Shown here: piece by piece, positions 36,420 through 44,955 of the stretch
How positions within the stretch are numbered: position 1 is the stretch's first letter
How the letters are laid out: every line of letters begins with the position of its first letter
From: Rickettsiales bacterium
GTDB lineage: Bacteria > Pseudomonadota > Alphaproteobacteria > Rickettsiales > JABSSG01
Assembly: GCA_020049805.1 (NCBI GenBank)
Contig: JAGVLN010000007.1
Coordinates: forward strand, 1-62,385
DNA: 62,385 bases
Direction: 5' to 3'
Translations under genes and position numbers: made by a program
Notes under the pieces: generated by a model
Databases searched by the model: none
Seen by the model: the letters and a program-made list of their open reading frames with translations, nothing else
What the model was told of the DNA's origin: nothing

Positions 36420-37520
36420 TTAAATATTGAGATAATAACGAGTATGTTTCTTTTCTCCTTTTTTTATAAGGGCTTCTTTAATTACTAAATCATGGAGATC
36501 TCTTGTAGTAGTTGGCCTAGAGGCATTAGTAATATTCATATAATTTTCTGCACTTAACCCTCCTAAAAATCCTTCAGGCCCTTCACGAAATATACGTTCT
36601 ATAGCCTTTTCCTGGCGTTTGTTTAATTGATTTTGATATTTTTCAAAAAATTTTGCCTTTTTAATTAGAAACTCTATACGTGCTTGTGTGTAATTCTGAG
36701 CTTTCAAAATAACCTTAGCAAAATAAATAATCCACTTAGTAAGTTCATTGCTTTTATTTGCTTCTTCTAAAGCCAAATAATAGGATTTTTTCTCTTTCTC
36801 TATAATGGTAGATAAAGCAATAAGTGTAGGTCTCCCTATACATTCAGCTAATGCTTTTTCAGCAATAGCCCTTGCTATCCTTCCGTTACCATCTTCGAAA
36901 GGATGGATACATACAAAATATAGATGAGCGATAGAAGCTCTAGTAATAGCAGATAAAGGAGTACTCCGGTTAGGGCCAGTACTATTAAACCATTTAATAA
37001 AATTATCCATTTCTTTGGTTAAGTTACTAGCAGGTGGAGCCTCAAAATGTATTTTAGGATCATGTATAGGGCCAGAAATTACTTGCATTGGTTCATTTGA
37101 TTTACGGTATTGTCCTACATCTTTCAAATCTGTGCGCAAGCCCATAAGCATTTTATGCCATAAAGCTAAAGAAGTATGAGAAATAGGATTATTATAAGTG
37201 TTATAAAGGTTTACCATTAATTCTGATATGCCTTTTTCAGCTGGTTTAATTTTACGGCTGTCTGATTGCAACCCAAATTGACGTAGAATCGAGGATTGAA
37301 TACTATCTCTATTAAGGTATTCTCCTTCTATTTCTGAAGTTTTGAGTGCTTCATTCGCAATAATTTCAACTCTAATATTACTTTGGCTCTCTTCACTTAA
37401 ATGAGTAAATGCACCAAATAATATACCAGAATTGTATAGTAGCTGATTTTCAAACTCTACTATATCCCTTTTATTATAAGAAAAATTTGGCCAATCTTTT
37501 TGTTGCCAGTTCCATTTCAT
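36420..37520 (-). CDS. Fic family protein (DUF4172-Fic-winged helix)
   Basis: AMP-transferase-like Fic protein, 366 aa. Residues 1-45 (WNWQQKDWPNFSYN) form the DUF4172-like N-domain. An inhibitory-helix motif TSEIEG is at 61-66, the (S/T)xxxE(G/N) of class II Fic proteins, so activity is autoinhibited. The catalytic Fic loop HPFEDGNGRIAR is at 206-217 with His206 intact. The C-terminus carries a winged-helix domain with ITNASRPTTTRDLHDL. It adds AMP to, or removes it from, hydroxyl side chains of target proteins; the target here is unknown. It stands alone between two copies of a 53-bp repeat, and the upstream copy overlaps the 3' end of trxA, which suggests an acquired gene. Confidence 0.9.
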   Translation of the reverse strand: MKWNWQQKDWPNFSYNKRDIVEFENQLLYNSGILFGAFTHLSEESQSNIRVEIIANEALKTSEIEGEYLNRDSIQSSILRQFGLQSDSRKIKPAEKGISELMVNLYNTYNNPISHTSLALWHKMLMGLRTDLKDVGQYRKSNEPMQVISGPIHDPKIHFEAPPASNLTKEMDNFIKWFNSTGPNRSTPLSAITRASIAHLYFVCIHPFEDGNGRIARAIAEKALAECIGRPTLIALSTIIEKEKKSYYLALEEANKSNELTKWIIYFAKVILKAQNYTQARIEFLIKKAKFFEKYQNQLNKRQEKAIERIFREGPEGFLGGLSAENYMNITNASRPTTTRDLHDLVIKEALIKKGEKKHTRYYLNI

Positions 37521-37575
37521 GAGTTATATACCTTCAACCTATTAATTATAATATAGCAGTTTTATGATTAATAGG

Positions 37576-37628
37576 GAAGCTTTTTATTACTCACCTATAT
37601 ACTAAGAATAATTATATAATTAGCTAAA
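37576..37628. repeat. 53-bp direct repeat, copy B (overlaps trxA stop)
   Basis: Second copy of the repeat at 36307-36359. Its last bases overlap the trxA stop codon (37624-37626), and weak similarity continues into the trxA coding end beside copy A, so A may be a duplicated trxA 3' end. Confidence 0.8.
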
Positions 37629-37941
37629 TATTCCCTTCTATCCATTCTTTTAAGGAACTTTTTGGTAATGCACCAACTTTTGTTGCTACTTGCTTGCCAT
37701 CTTTGAATAAGATTAAGGTTGGAATTCCGCGCACTCCATATTTAGTAGGCGTTTCAATATTTTGATCAATATTAATTTTGCATATATCAACTTTATCGCC
37801 TAATTCTTCAGATAATTCATCTAAAACTGGCGCTAATTGCCTACATGGACCACACCATTCAGCCCAAAAATCTACAATTACAGGCTTAGTTGATTTTAAT
37901 ACATCTTGTTCAAAATCTTTATCAGTAGTTGATGCTGTCAT
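37624..37941 (-). CDS. trxA: Thioredoxin
   Basis: Cytoplasmic disulfide reductase, 105 aa, with the active site WCGPC (Cys30 and Cys33), cis-Pro in VRGIPTLILF and the conserved buried Asp in PVIVDFWAEW. The length and order are those of TrxA. The ATG has an AGGAG site. It follows argB by 17 bp on the same strand and is probably in its operon. The stop lies in a 53-bp repeat. Confidence 0.96.
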   Translation of the reverse strand: MTASTTDKDFEQDVLKSTKPVIVDFWAEWCGPCRQLAPVLDELSEELGDKVDICKINIDQNIETPTKYGVRGIPTLILFKDGKQVATKVGALPKSSLKEWIEGNI

Positions 37942-37958
37942 TGTTTTCTCCTTAATTT

Positions 37959-38876
37959 CTAGTTAGATTCACTATTACCAATACAAGTACCCAATCCACC
38001 ATCAGTAAACACTTCTAATAATAAAGAATGAGGTACCTTACCATCTATAATATGCACTGCTTCCACGCCATTATCAAGTACACAAACACCTGTATGCATT
38101 ATATGAGCTATTTCTTTAGATGAAATCTTACTTTTAGTAAGTTGTTTTAATTGATAGAGCCCCATGTTTGTAACAAATTCATCATTTTTATCTCTTAATC
38201 CACTACAATCTGACATCACTATATATTTACATACCGATAACGATGAAGCAATAACTCCAGAAACAGTAATAGCATTAATACAAAATGTTTCAGCATTTTC
38301 ACCAATAGCAATAGGTGAAATTACTGGGATGATATCAGTATCTTCGAAGGTCAATAAAATTTCTGGATTAATCGAGGTAGGCTCACCAACATAACCTAAA
38401 TCAATGATATTTTTTATATTACTACCAGGTAAAGATTGAGACCCTCGATATTTTTTTGCTTCAATTAAATTACAATCCTTACCGGAAAGTCCTATTGCCA
38501 TTCCGCCTGCATCGTTGATTTTAGTAACAATTTTCTTGTTTAATAAACCTGACATAACCATTTCAACTATTTCAATGGATTTTTCATCAGTAACACGCAT
38601 TTGATCAACATAAGAACTAGTAATATTAAATCTCTTCAACATCTCATCTACGTAACGGTCTCCACCATGTACAATGAAAATATTAATCCCTAATTCCCTC
38701 ATTAATACTATATCTTGAGCAAATGCTTCTAATAATTCTTCATTATAAAGCACTTCACCATCACAATGAATTACAAACGTTTCTCCATTATAAAGCCTGA
38801 TATAAGGCAAGACTTCCATTAAAGAATCTAATTTACTTGATCCAGATTTCTTCGTTTGGAATTTTACAACTGACAT
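37959..38876 (-). CDS. argB: Acetylglutamate kinase homologue with lost catalytic residues
   Basis: Clear ArgB fold and length (305 aa): RVTDEKSIEIVEMVMSG, SGKDCNLIEAKKY, AVHIIDGKVPHSLLLE and FTDGGLGTCIG are family blocks. The catalytic sites differ from the family. The N-terminal K-x-G-G loop reads VIHCDGE, so the phosphate-stabilising Lys (Lys8 in E. coli) is His37. The nucleotide-site HGGG is HGGD (70-73). The INAD Asp (Asp162 in E. coli) is Ile203 (CINAITVSG). The GGMIPK loop with the second Lys is replaced by KISSKEIAH. All key kinase residues are thus altered while the fold is kept, so it is probably a pseudoenzyme. It keeps the ancestral place after ysxC. There is no stop codon or frameshift. 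Confidence 0.85.
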   Translation of the reverse strand: MSVVKFQTKKSGSSKLDSLMEVLPYIRLYNGETFVIHCDGEVLYNEELLEAFAQDIVLMRELGINIFIVHGGDRYVDEMLKRFNITSSYVDQMRVTDEKSIEIVEMVMSGLLNKKIVTKINDAGGMAIGLSGKDCNLIEAKKYRGSQSLPGSNIKNIIDLGYVGEPTSINPEILLTFEDTDIIPVISPIAIGENAETFCINAITVSGVIASSLSVCKYIVMSDCSGLRDKNDEFVTNMGLYQLKQLTKSKISSKEIAHIMHTGVCVLDNGVEAVHIIDGKVPHSLLLEVFTDGGLGTCIGNSESN

Positions 38877-38941
38877 TTAGTCTCTCTTTAATATGTTATT
38901 AATTAATAAATAGCTCAAAAATTATGATTAGACCATGAAAA

Positions 38942-39526
38942 TTATGATAGTTTTTGAATACATACACATAATTCTTCAATCCCTTGTTTTGATTTAGCAC
39001 TAACTGTTAAATAATTTGGAAATAATGCACTATGTTTTTTGCGTAAGTCTGCAAACACTTCGTCCCACGATGCTTCTTCACGCTCTCTTTTATCGCATTT
39101 AGTAAAAATTAATTGATAAGAGATAGCAAGTTCATCAAGCAAGTTCATCATTTGCAAATCATGTTCGCGTAATTTATGACGAATATCAACTAGCAAGAAT
39201 ACTTTCCTTAAATTAGCCCTACTAGACAAATAATCATAAATCAATCTTCGCCAAGAATTTATCTCTTTCTTAGAGGCATTAGCATAGCCATAGCCTGGCA
39301 AATCCACAAATATAAGTTTTTTATCTATAGCAAAGAAATTTAATTGCTTAGTGCGACCGGGCGTATTAGAAACTCTAGCTAATAATTTTCGGTTAGTAAT
39401 GGCATTGATTAAGCTAGATTTACCAACATTAGACCTACCCCAAAAAGCTATTTCCGGCAAATCAAACTTTGGAATATCATGCCCGTTTGTTACTCCGGCC
39501 AAAAAAGTACATTCAACACCGAACAT
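38942..39526 (-). CDS. ysxC: GTPase EngB/YsxC
   Basis: Ribosome assembly GTPase (also called engB), 194 aa. G1 GRSNVGKSS at about 30-38, G2 TPGRTKQLNFF, G3 DLPGYGYA, G4 TKCDKRER and G5 VSAKSKQG are all intact. It follows yidC by 17 bp, an order kept widely in alphaproteobacteria, with argB next. It helps late assembly of the large ribosomal subunit. Confidence 0.95.
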   Translation of the reverse strand: MFGVECTFLAGVTNGHDIPKFDLPEIAFWGRSNVGKSSLINAITNRKLLARVSNTPGRTKQLNFFAIDKKLIFVDLPGYGYANASKKEINSWRRLIYDYLSSRANLRKVFLLVDIRHKLREHDLQMMNLLDELAISYQLIFTKCDKREREEASWDEVFADLRKKHSALFPNYLTVSAKSKQGIEELCVCIQKLS

Positions 39527-39543
39527 AAATTTTTCCTTGGCTA

Positions 39544-41253
39544 TTAGCCTCTAACCTTACGTATAGGCTTTTGCAAAAACCATTGTTGTAAAATTGAAAG
39601 GATATTACTCCACGCCCAATAAATCACTAAACCTGCAGGGAATGAGGAAAACATAAATAAAAATATTGCAGGTAAAAGTTTCATCATTTTGGCTTGTACC
39701 GGGTCTGCTGGCTGCGGATTAAGTAGCTGCTGAATATACATAGTAACCGCCATAATAATTGGCCATATTCCTATCATTAGGAATGAAGGTGGCTGCCATG
39801 GAATTAAGCCAAATAAATTAAATATTGTTGTTGGGTCTGGAGCTGATAAATCATGTATCCAACCATAAAACGGTGCATGACGCATTTCAATTGTCACAAA
39901 AAGCACTTTATATAAAGAGAAAAATATTGGGATCTGGATTAAAAGCGGCAAACAACCAGAAAGTGGATTTACTCGTTCACGTTTATATAATTCCATTATT
40001 TCTTTATTTTGCTGCATTTTATCATTAGCATATAGCTCTCGAATACGAGTAATTTGAGGCTGTAATTGCTTCATTTTATTCATCGATTTATAAGATTTAT
40101 TAGCGAGAGGGAAAAGTACTAATTTCACAATAATTGTCACCATTAAAATACTTAAACCAAAGTTACCAAATAAAATATAGAAATATTGTAATGCCTTGAA
40201 CATCGGCTTGGTAATAAAGTAGAACCAACCAAAATCTATGGCTCTATCAAATAATTCTAATTTAAAATATGTTTCATAATAATCTAAGATGGATAACACT
40301 TTAGCGCCTACAAAAAAATGTAGGTTATATGATTCTTTTTCTCCTGGAGCTAGAATTTGTTTAGAGGAAATAAAGTCAACTTGATACCGATCGCGACCCT
40401 CAGTAGTATTATAGGTAAAATTACTATCATAACTCTGAGTAAAATCAGGAATTATTGCAGTTAACCAATATTTATCTGAGACTCCAAACCAACTACCTGA
40501 GGTATTACCTTTAAATTCTACTTTTTTTTCGTCTTTTAAATCTGTGTAATCAACTTCATGAAGAATTTTATTAAATACTCCTATAGGGCCTTCATATGAG
40601 ATAAAAAATTTCTTATTTTCATCTTCAGTTCTACTAACTAAGCCGTAATTATAATATGAAACAACTTGATCAGTAGCGTTATTAACCATCTGCTTAATTG
40701 AAAGCATATATTTATCATCAAGGAAAAATTCAATTTCAAACACTACACCTTGCTTATTTACCCACGTCAATAATACTTTGCTATTTTCCGTCAACACATC
40801 TTTATTTGCACGCCATAAAGTTTGAGAATTAGGTAAATCTAACCCTGTATTAGATAACCAACCAAATTCAGCAAAATATGCTTCTTTAGTTTTTGCTGGA
40901 GAGAGTAAAGTAACTGGTGGGCTATTAGGATCAGTACTAACTAAATATTTTGGTAAAATTATATCATCAATTCTTGCTCCAACTAATGAAATTGATCCTT
41001 CTAAATCTTTGCTTTTAATTTTGACACGTGGAGTAGCGTTAATAGCTTCTTCTCTACTAGCAATTTTTGAAATTTTTGTTATTGGAAGAGCTATATCAGA
41101 AGATTTTGGCAATGATGAATCCGCCAATTGATTTGCTAATTGCGCTTCTCTTTGTTGTTCTTCTTTTAGTGGCTTTTCATAAAAATACTGCCAACCAAAT
41201 AGTACCAAAGTTACCATTATTACTGCTATAACTAAATTCTTTGTTTGTTCCAT
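39544..41253 (-). CDS. yidC: Membrane protein insertase YidC
   Basis: Insertase of the inner membrane, 569 aa. N-terminal membrane helix (about 7-25), a large periplasmic domain (40-350) and the C-terminal five-helix core with GWFYFITKPMFKALQYFY, the KPLQPQITRIRELY-like cytoplasmic hairpin (MKQLQPQITRIRELY), LIQIPIFFSLYKVL and MKLLPAIFLFMFSSFPAGLVIYW. The core is complete. It lies 13 bp after yidD. It works alone and with SecYEG to insert membrane proteins. Confidence 0.97.
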   Translation of the reverse strand: MEQTKNLVIAVIMVTLVLFGWQYFYEKPLKEEQQREAQLANQLADSSLPKSSDIALPITKISKIASREEAINATPRVKIKSKDLEGSISLVGARIDDIILPKYLVSTDPNSPPVTLLSPAKTKEAYFAEFGWLSNTGLDLPNSQTLWRANKDVLTENSKVLLTWVNKQGVVFEIEFFLDDKYMLSIKQMVNNATDQVVSYYNYGLVSRTEDENKKFFISYEGPIGVFNKILHEVDYTDLKDEKKVEFKGNTSGSWFGVSDKYWLTAIIPDFTQSYDSNFTYNTTEGRDRYQVDFISSKQILAPGEKESYNLHFFVGAKVLSILDYYETYFKLELFDRAIDFGWFYFITKPMFKALQYFYILFGNFGLSILMVTIIVKLVLFPLANKSYKSMNKMKQLQPQITRIRELYANDKMQQNKEIMELYKRERVNPLSGCLPLLIQIPIFFSLYKVLFVTIEMRHAPFYGWIHDLSAPDPTTIFNLFGLIPWQPPSFLMIGIWPIIMAVTMYIQQLLNPQPADPVQAKMMKLLPAIFLFMFSSFPAGLVIYWAWSNILSILQQWFLQKPIRKVRG

Positions 41254-41266
41254 ATTTATAACCTAA

Positions 41267-41515
41267 TTAATTGGAAGATTTTTTACATGCTGGCACCAAG
41301 TCTATTCCACTTGCTCCAAAAGGATGGCATCTAAGTAACCTTTTAATGCTAAGCCATAGACCATAACCAACACCATGTTTTTGAATTGCTTCAATAGTAT
41401 AATGAGAGCAAGTAGGATAATAACGACAAGCATTAGGCATTACTGGAGAAATAAATAGTTGATAGAATTTAACTAAACTCCACAATAAAAAAGATATAAT
41501 TTTATTTATTTTCAT
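41267..41515 (-). CDS. yidD: Membrane insertion efficiency factor YidD
   Basis: Small inner-membrane protein, 82 aa, with an N-terminal amphipathic/hydrophobic helix and the family block [18 protein letters not shown], then the [12 protein letters not shown] end. It overlaps the 3' end of rnpA by 14 bp, so the two are translationally coupled. It assists YidC-dependent insertion. Confidence 0.93.
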   Translation of the reverse strand: MKINKIISFLLWSLVKFYQLFISPVMPNACRYYPTCSHYTIEAIQKHGVGYGLWLSIKRLLRCHPFGASGIDLVPACKKSSN

Positions 41516-41867
41516 GTTGTAACTGTAATTTTTGTAACCCTTGAACTAAGCTATCAACCATATCCGCAAATTTTATATTTACTGCTGCTTTTTTGGCGAT
41601 AAAAATAACATCTAAACCAGCAATTGGATGAATAGTATAGGCTTTTTTTAATGCAGCCTTTAATCTTCTTCTTGCTCTATTCCTCTGCACCGCATTACCT
41701 ATTTTTTTTGTAACTATAAAGCCAACTCTAATTATTGAGGAAGAACTATTATTTTCTACGTTAGGTGTGATTCCAGCAACAATTATAGCACAATTAGCAA
41801 AAAACTTGTTTTTCGAAGTATGAAGACGTAAAAAATCTGTTTTATGTTTAAGACTAATGATTTGCAC
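41502..41867 (-). CDS. rnpA: Ribonuclease P protein component
   Basis: Protein subunit of RNase P, which matures tRNA 5' ends, 121 aa. The RNR motif is in [17 protein letters not shown], and [12 protein letters not shown] matches the family. The start is a GTG at 41865-41867; no ATG lies in the conserved N-terminal region. It sits between rpmH and yidD in the classical order. No RNase P RNA gene was seen in the window. Confidence 0.93.
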   Translation of the reverse strand: MQIISLKHKTDFLRLHTSKNKFFANCAIIVAGITPNVENNSSSSIIRVGFIVTKKIGNAVQRNRARRRLKAALKKAYTIHPIAGLDVIFIAKKAAVNIKFADMVDSLVQGLQKLQLQHENK

Positions 41868-41885
41868 AGCAAGAATTTACTAACC

Positions 41886-42020
41886 TTAAGCAGAAAGACG
41901 TTTTCTTCCCTTAGCACGACGATTATTAAGTACGTGCCTACCACCTACTGTGCTCATACGAGAACGAAAACCATGTCGACGTTTTCTAACTAATTTACTA
42001 GGTTGATAAGTTCTTTTCAT
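41886..42020 (-). CDS. rpmH: 50S ribosomal protein L34
   Basis: A 44-residue basic protein starting [20 protein letters not shown] and ending [11 protein letters not shown], a clear L34. It lies 18 bp before rnpA, which is its usual partner. An AAGGAA ribosome site stands before the ATG at 42018-42020. It is too short for a standard length cut-off but is certain. A strong promoter lies upstream. Confidence 0.98.
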   Translation of the reverse strand: MKRTYQPSKLVRKRRHGFRSRMSTVGGRHVLNNRRAKGRKRLSA

Positions 42021-42069
42021 GATACTTTCCTTGAATAATAATTCTTAACTTGCAACAAACATAGAGAGG

Positions 42070-42098
42070 TTTATACTAAATAAATAAACTTCAGTCAA
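42070..42098 (-). promoter_or_regulatory. rpmH-rnpA operon promoter
   Basis: On the minus strand, -35 TTGACT (42093-42098), a 17-base spacer and -10 TATAAA (42070-42075), 50 bp before the rpmH ATG. It lies in the gap shared with the divergent MscS gene. Confidence 0.7.
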
Positions 42099-42113
42099 TT
42101 ACTAAGATTTTAT

Positions 42114-43058
42114 ATGTTTAATAAATTATTATGGCAATTTTCTTCAATAATACTAAGTATAGTAAACATAAGTCATGCTGAGGAAGAATCTCTTTTAGGA
42201 AAACTAACCTCAAGTAAAGTTATCAGCCATTCTACAAATCTTATTAATGATATTTGGCATTACGAAATTACTAGTATCGATAATAAAAGCATTAGCATAT
42301 CTAATGTGGCAATAAGTATTGTCTTATTTATTATCGGTATCAAAATAGCAAAATATTTAAGCATTACTATTAGAAGAAGAATGCTTGGTTTATTTCATTT
42401 AGATTCAAACGCTTCTAATGCTATTGAAAAATTTATTTATTATATCTTAATTGCCCTAATTACTCTTACTGCCTTAGATGTTTCTAATATTCCCCTTTCA
42501 GGACTTACTTTTATTGGTGGTGCACTCGCTATTGGTATAGGTTTTGGTAGCCAAAATGTACTTAATAATTTTATTAGCGGTATTATTATTATGATTGAAA
42601 GTCCTATTAGTGTAGGCGACATAATAGAAATTGAAGAAAAAATTGCAGTAGTAATGAATATTGGAGCTAGGTGTGTACACCTCAAAACCTATGATAATAT
42701 CGATTTATTAGTTCCAAACAGCACTATCTTGCAAGATAATATTACCAATTGGACTCTAGAAGATAATATAATTCGCGTTACTTCTAGTTACTTAATTGAT
42801 GATGAATCTTCGCCTGAACTCACCTGTCAACTTCTTAAACAAGCTTTGCAAGACGAACCAGGTATTGTCCAAGGTAATGAAGCAGTAGTATGTTTTGATA
42901 AATTCGATTTATATGGAATGAAGTTTGATATTTATTTTTACATTAACACATTAAGCCCAATGGATCGTAAACAAATTTTAAGCAATCTTAATATGAGTAT
43001 ACATAAACTGTTTACTGCAAATAATGTAAAAATTGCTTATTATAAAGGCATGTTTTAA
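42114..43058 (+). CDS. MscS-family mechanosensitive channel
   Basis: Small-conductance channel-like protein, 314 aa. A probable signal peptide (residues 1-22, cleaving near ISHA-EEE) is followed by a loop and three membrane helices (about 62-80, 105-125, and the pore-lining GGALAIGIGFGSQNVLNNFISG at about 141-162). The beta domain starts ESPISVGDIIEI and includes TYDNIDLLVPNSTIL, the MscS signature. It relieves turgor on osmotic downshock; residues are consistent with a functional channel. It is divergent from rpmH and followed by a hydrolase gene 23 bp downstream. Confidence 0.9.
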   Translation: MFNKLLWQFSSIILSIVNISHAEEESLLGKLTSSKVISHSTNLINDIWHYEITSIDNKSISISNVAISIVLFIIGIKIAKYLSITIRRRMLGLFHLDSNASNAIEKFIYYILIALITLTALDVSNIPLSGLTFIGGALAIGIGFGSQNVLNNFISGIIIMIESPISVGDIIEIEEKIAVVMNIGARCVHLKTYDNIDLLVPNSTILQDNITNWTLEDNIIRVTSSYLIDDESSPELTCQLLKQALQDEPGIVQGNEAVVCFDKFDLYGMKFDIYFYINTLSPMDRKQILSNLNMSIHKLFTANNVKIAYYKGMF

Positions 43059-43081
43059 TCTTAAATAATGTAATTTAAAGT

Positions 43082-44062
43082 ATGGCAAAAGCTAAATTAC
43101 TATTAGCAGCATTATCAAAAAGCAGATTAGCAATTGCAGGAAGTGCAGCCATTGGTTTAACTAGCTGTGGATACTCCATTCAATTAGAAGCGATAAGTAG
43201 ATTATATGAAAGGGAAGCTAGAGCTGCAGAAGTAGCATACCCAGACTTAAAATTAGGTGAAATTAGTAAAGCAAGTGATGATATGTTATTCGTTCCTGGC
43301 TCAATTACTTTAGCAAATCAAACAGGACATGAATTCACGGCAGAATTAGAAAAAAGGCTTGGTATAAGACCTTCTTTTATAAATTCACAAATGGATCTAC
43401 TGGATTATCCAGGTCAGTTTTATAGTTCTGAAACTGCTAAAGCCCGCAATGCATTAGTAATCGAAGGAGTAAGAAAATTTATTGATGATTCTTCTGAATC
43501 AGAAGTTACTATTATAGCTCATAGCGCTGGTACAAAAACTGCCTTATCAGCCGCAAATTTATATTATAAAGAAAACCCTTCTTCGCATAAAAAAGTTAAT
43601 GTTATCCTTTTAGGAGCTGGTTCTCCAGAAGGGGGGTTAGATGAAGCTTTAGAAACTATTAGCAAAGATTTAAGGATATCCATTACAGAGCTTCGTACTC
43701 ATTACGATCTTGTTCCACTAGTAGGAGGACCTAAATCAAGCCATCTTACAGTGCGAGTTGATTCTCCTGTAACTCATACAGTAAAAGCTCTTACAAGCAC
43801 TCTTCCTATGGAAGAATTAGATTTTGACGAACCCCATACAGAACGAAGAACTGCTACATGTATAGGCATTTTAACAAAAATGCTTGAAGATCACGATTCG
43901 GTAAATTATCTAGATGGCCTAACAGGATATCTTTCCAAAAAACTGCTGAAAAAAACTGCTGCAGCATTAGTACCTAAAGGGATGGCACTTGCAACAGCAA
44001 AAGGCCCAATAGCTCCTATTCCTGCCCCTTCTGCTACAGGTAAAAAACAGGAATTGTATTAG
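43082..44062 (+). CDS. Lipoprotein-like alpha/beta hydrolase, 326 aa
   Basis: The N-terminus has a basic start, a hydrophobic stretch and a lipobox-like LTSC with Cys29, which suggests a lipid-anchored exported protein. The hydrolase core has a Ser elbow AHSAG at 146-150 (Ser148) after VTII, with acid and base candidates Asp209 (in THYDLVPL) and His221 or His232. This resembles lipase class folds acting on peptides or lipids, but I do not recognise a specific family. The C-terminal 60 residues form a Ala/Pro/Lys tail ending ATGKKQELY. It follows the MscS gene on the same strand. Substrate and site are unknown; the LolA gene in this window makes lipoprotein sorting plausible. Confidence 0.65.
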   Translation: MAKAKLLLAALSKSRLAIAGSAAIGLTSCGYSIQLEAISRLYEREARAAEVAYPDLKLGEISKASDDMLFVPGSITLANQTGHEFTAELEKRLGIRPSFINSQMDLLDYPGQFYSSETAKARNALVIEGVRKFIDDSSESEVTIIAHSAGTKTALSAANLYYKENPSSHKKVNVILLGAGSPEGGLDEALETISKDLRISITELRTHYDLVPLVGGPKSSHLTVRVDSPVTHTVKALTSTLPMEELDFDEPHTERRTATCIGILTKMLEDHDSVNYLDGLTGYLSKKLLKKTAAALVPKGMALATAKGPIAPIPAPSATGKKQELY

Positions 44063-44117
44063 TATTATTAATAATACCATGCTTTATAAAAATTTTATGG
44101 CTGAAAGGTCATACTTT

Positions 44118-44147
44118 TTGACAAGATTTATACCTTAAATTTATCAT
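44118..44147 (+). promoter_or_regulatory. Candidate promoter of the ankyrin gene
   Basis: -35 TTGACA (44118-44123, exact consensus), an 18-base spacer and -10 TATCAT (44142-44147), 28 bp before the ATG at 44176. Confidence 0.5.
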
Positions 44148-44175
44148 TAAAGTTAAAGACAACTTTAAGGTGAAT

Positions 44176-44955
44176 ATGATCACTCAAAATAACAATGAAG
44201 ATTATTATACGCTATTTCATTGGTCTAAATTACATTTATTGTCTAAACAAGGTACAGAACCTGATTTTGAAAAAACTTTAGCCGAAGAAAAGGACATCAA
44301 TAAAAAGGATGTTAATGGCAATACTCCTCTTCATATAGCATGCTTATTCGAAAATCTTAAATACATACCATTACTTATCAAAGCCGGAGCAGATATTAAT
44401 GCAGTTAATAATCTAGGCTGGTCACCTTTATTTTTAGCATGTGCTCAAAATTTATTATCAGCTGCTAAAGAAATCTTAAAATATAAACCTGATATAAATC
44501 TAAAAGATAATTTTGGTAAAACCGCTTTACATGTGTGCTGCCTGAATGGAAATAATGATTTAATAAAAGAACTTCTTAAATACAAACCTAGCATTAATAT
44601 TCAAGATGATTATGGTATTGCACCACTCCATATTGCATGCGCTAGTAAAAATACTGATCTAGCAATGGAGTTAATTAAATTAGGCGCAGATATTAAGTTA
44701 AAAGATATCTACGGCTGTAATTTGCTTCATACCTGCAGTTTATATAATAATTTTGAATTGTTAGAAAAAATTATTGATCAAATTGATATAGAAATAAGTG
44801 ATAAATTTAATAATACTGCTTTAACTATAGCATGTCTACGGAGCTCAATTGAATGCGCCCTGTTCTTAGTAAAAAGAGGAGCAAATTTATACGTTAAAAA
44901 TATTTTTGATCAATCTCCAGAAGAACTTATTCAAAACTTTGAAATAAATCATTAA
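44176..44955 (+). CDS. Ankyrin-repeat protein, 259 aa
   Basis: About six ankyrin repeats fill residues 30-245; examples are NGNTPLHIACLFENL, GKTALHVCCLNGNN and GIAPLHIACASKNTD, each with the following leucine-rich helix and KLGADI turn. The ATG at 44176 has AAGG five bases upstream; the in-frame GTG at 44170 is less likely because it overlaps that site. Ankyrin arrays bind proteins; in Rickettsiales such proteins are often secreted to the host. The C-terminus (FEINH) is not basic, so secretion is less suggested here. Its stop directly abuts the stop of the convergent GST gene with no base between. Confidence 0.88.
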   Translation: MITQNNNEDYYTLFHWSKLHLLSKQGTEPDFEKTLAEEKDINKKDVNGNTPLHIACLFENLKYIPLLIKAGADINAVNNLGWSPLFLACAQNLLSAAKEILKYKPDINLKDNFGKTALHVCCLNGNNDLIKELLKYKPSINIQDDYGIAPLHIACASKNTDLAMELIKLGADIKLKDIYGCNLLHTCSLYNNFELLEKIIDQIDIEISDKFNNTALTIACLRSSIECALFLVKRGANLYVKNIFDQSPEELIQNFEINH

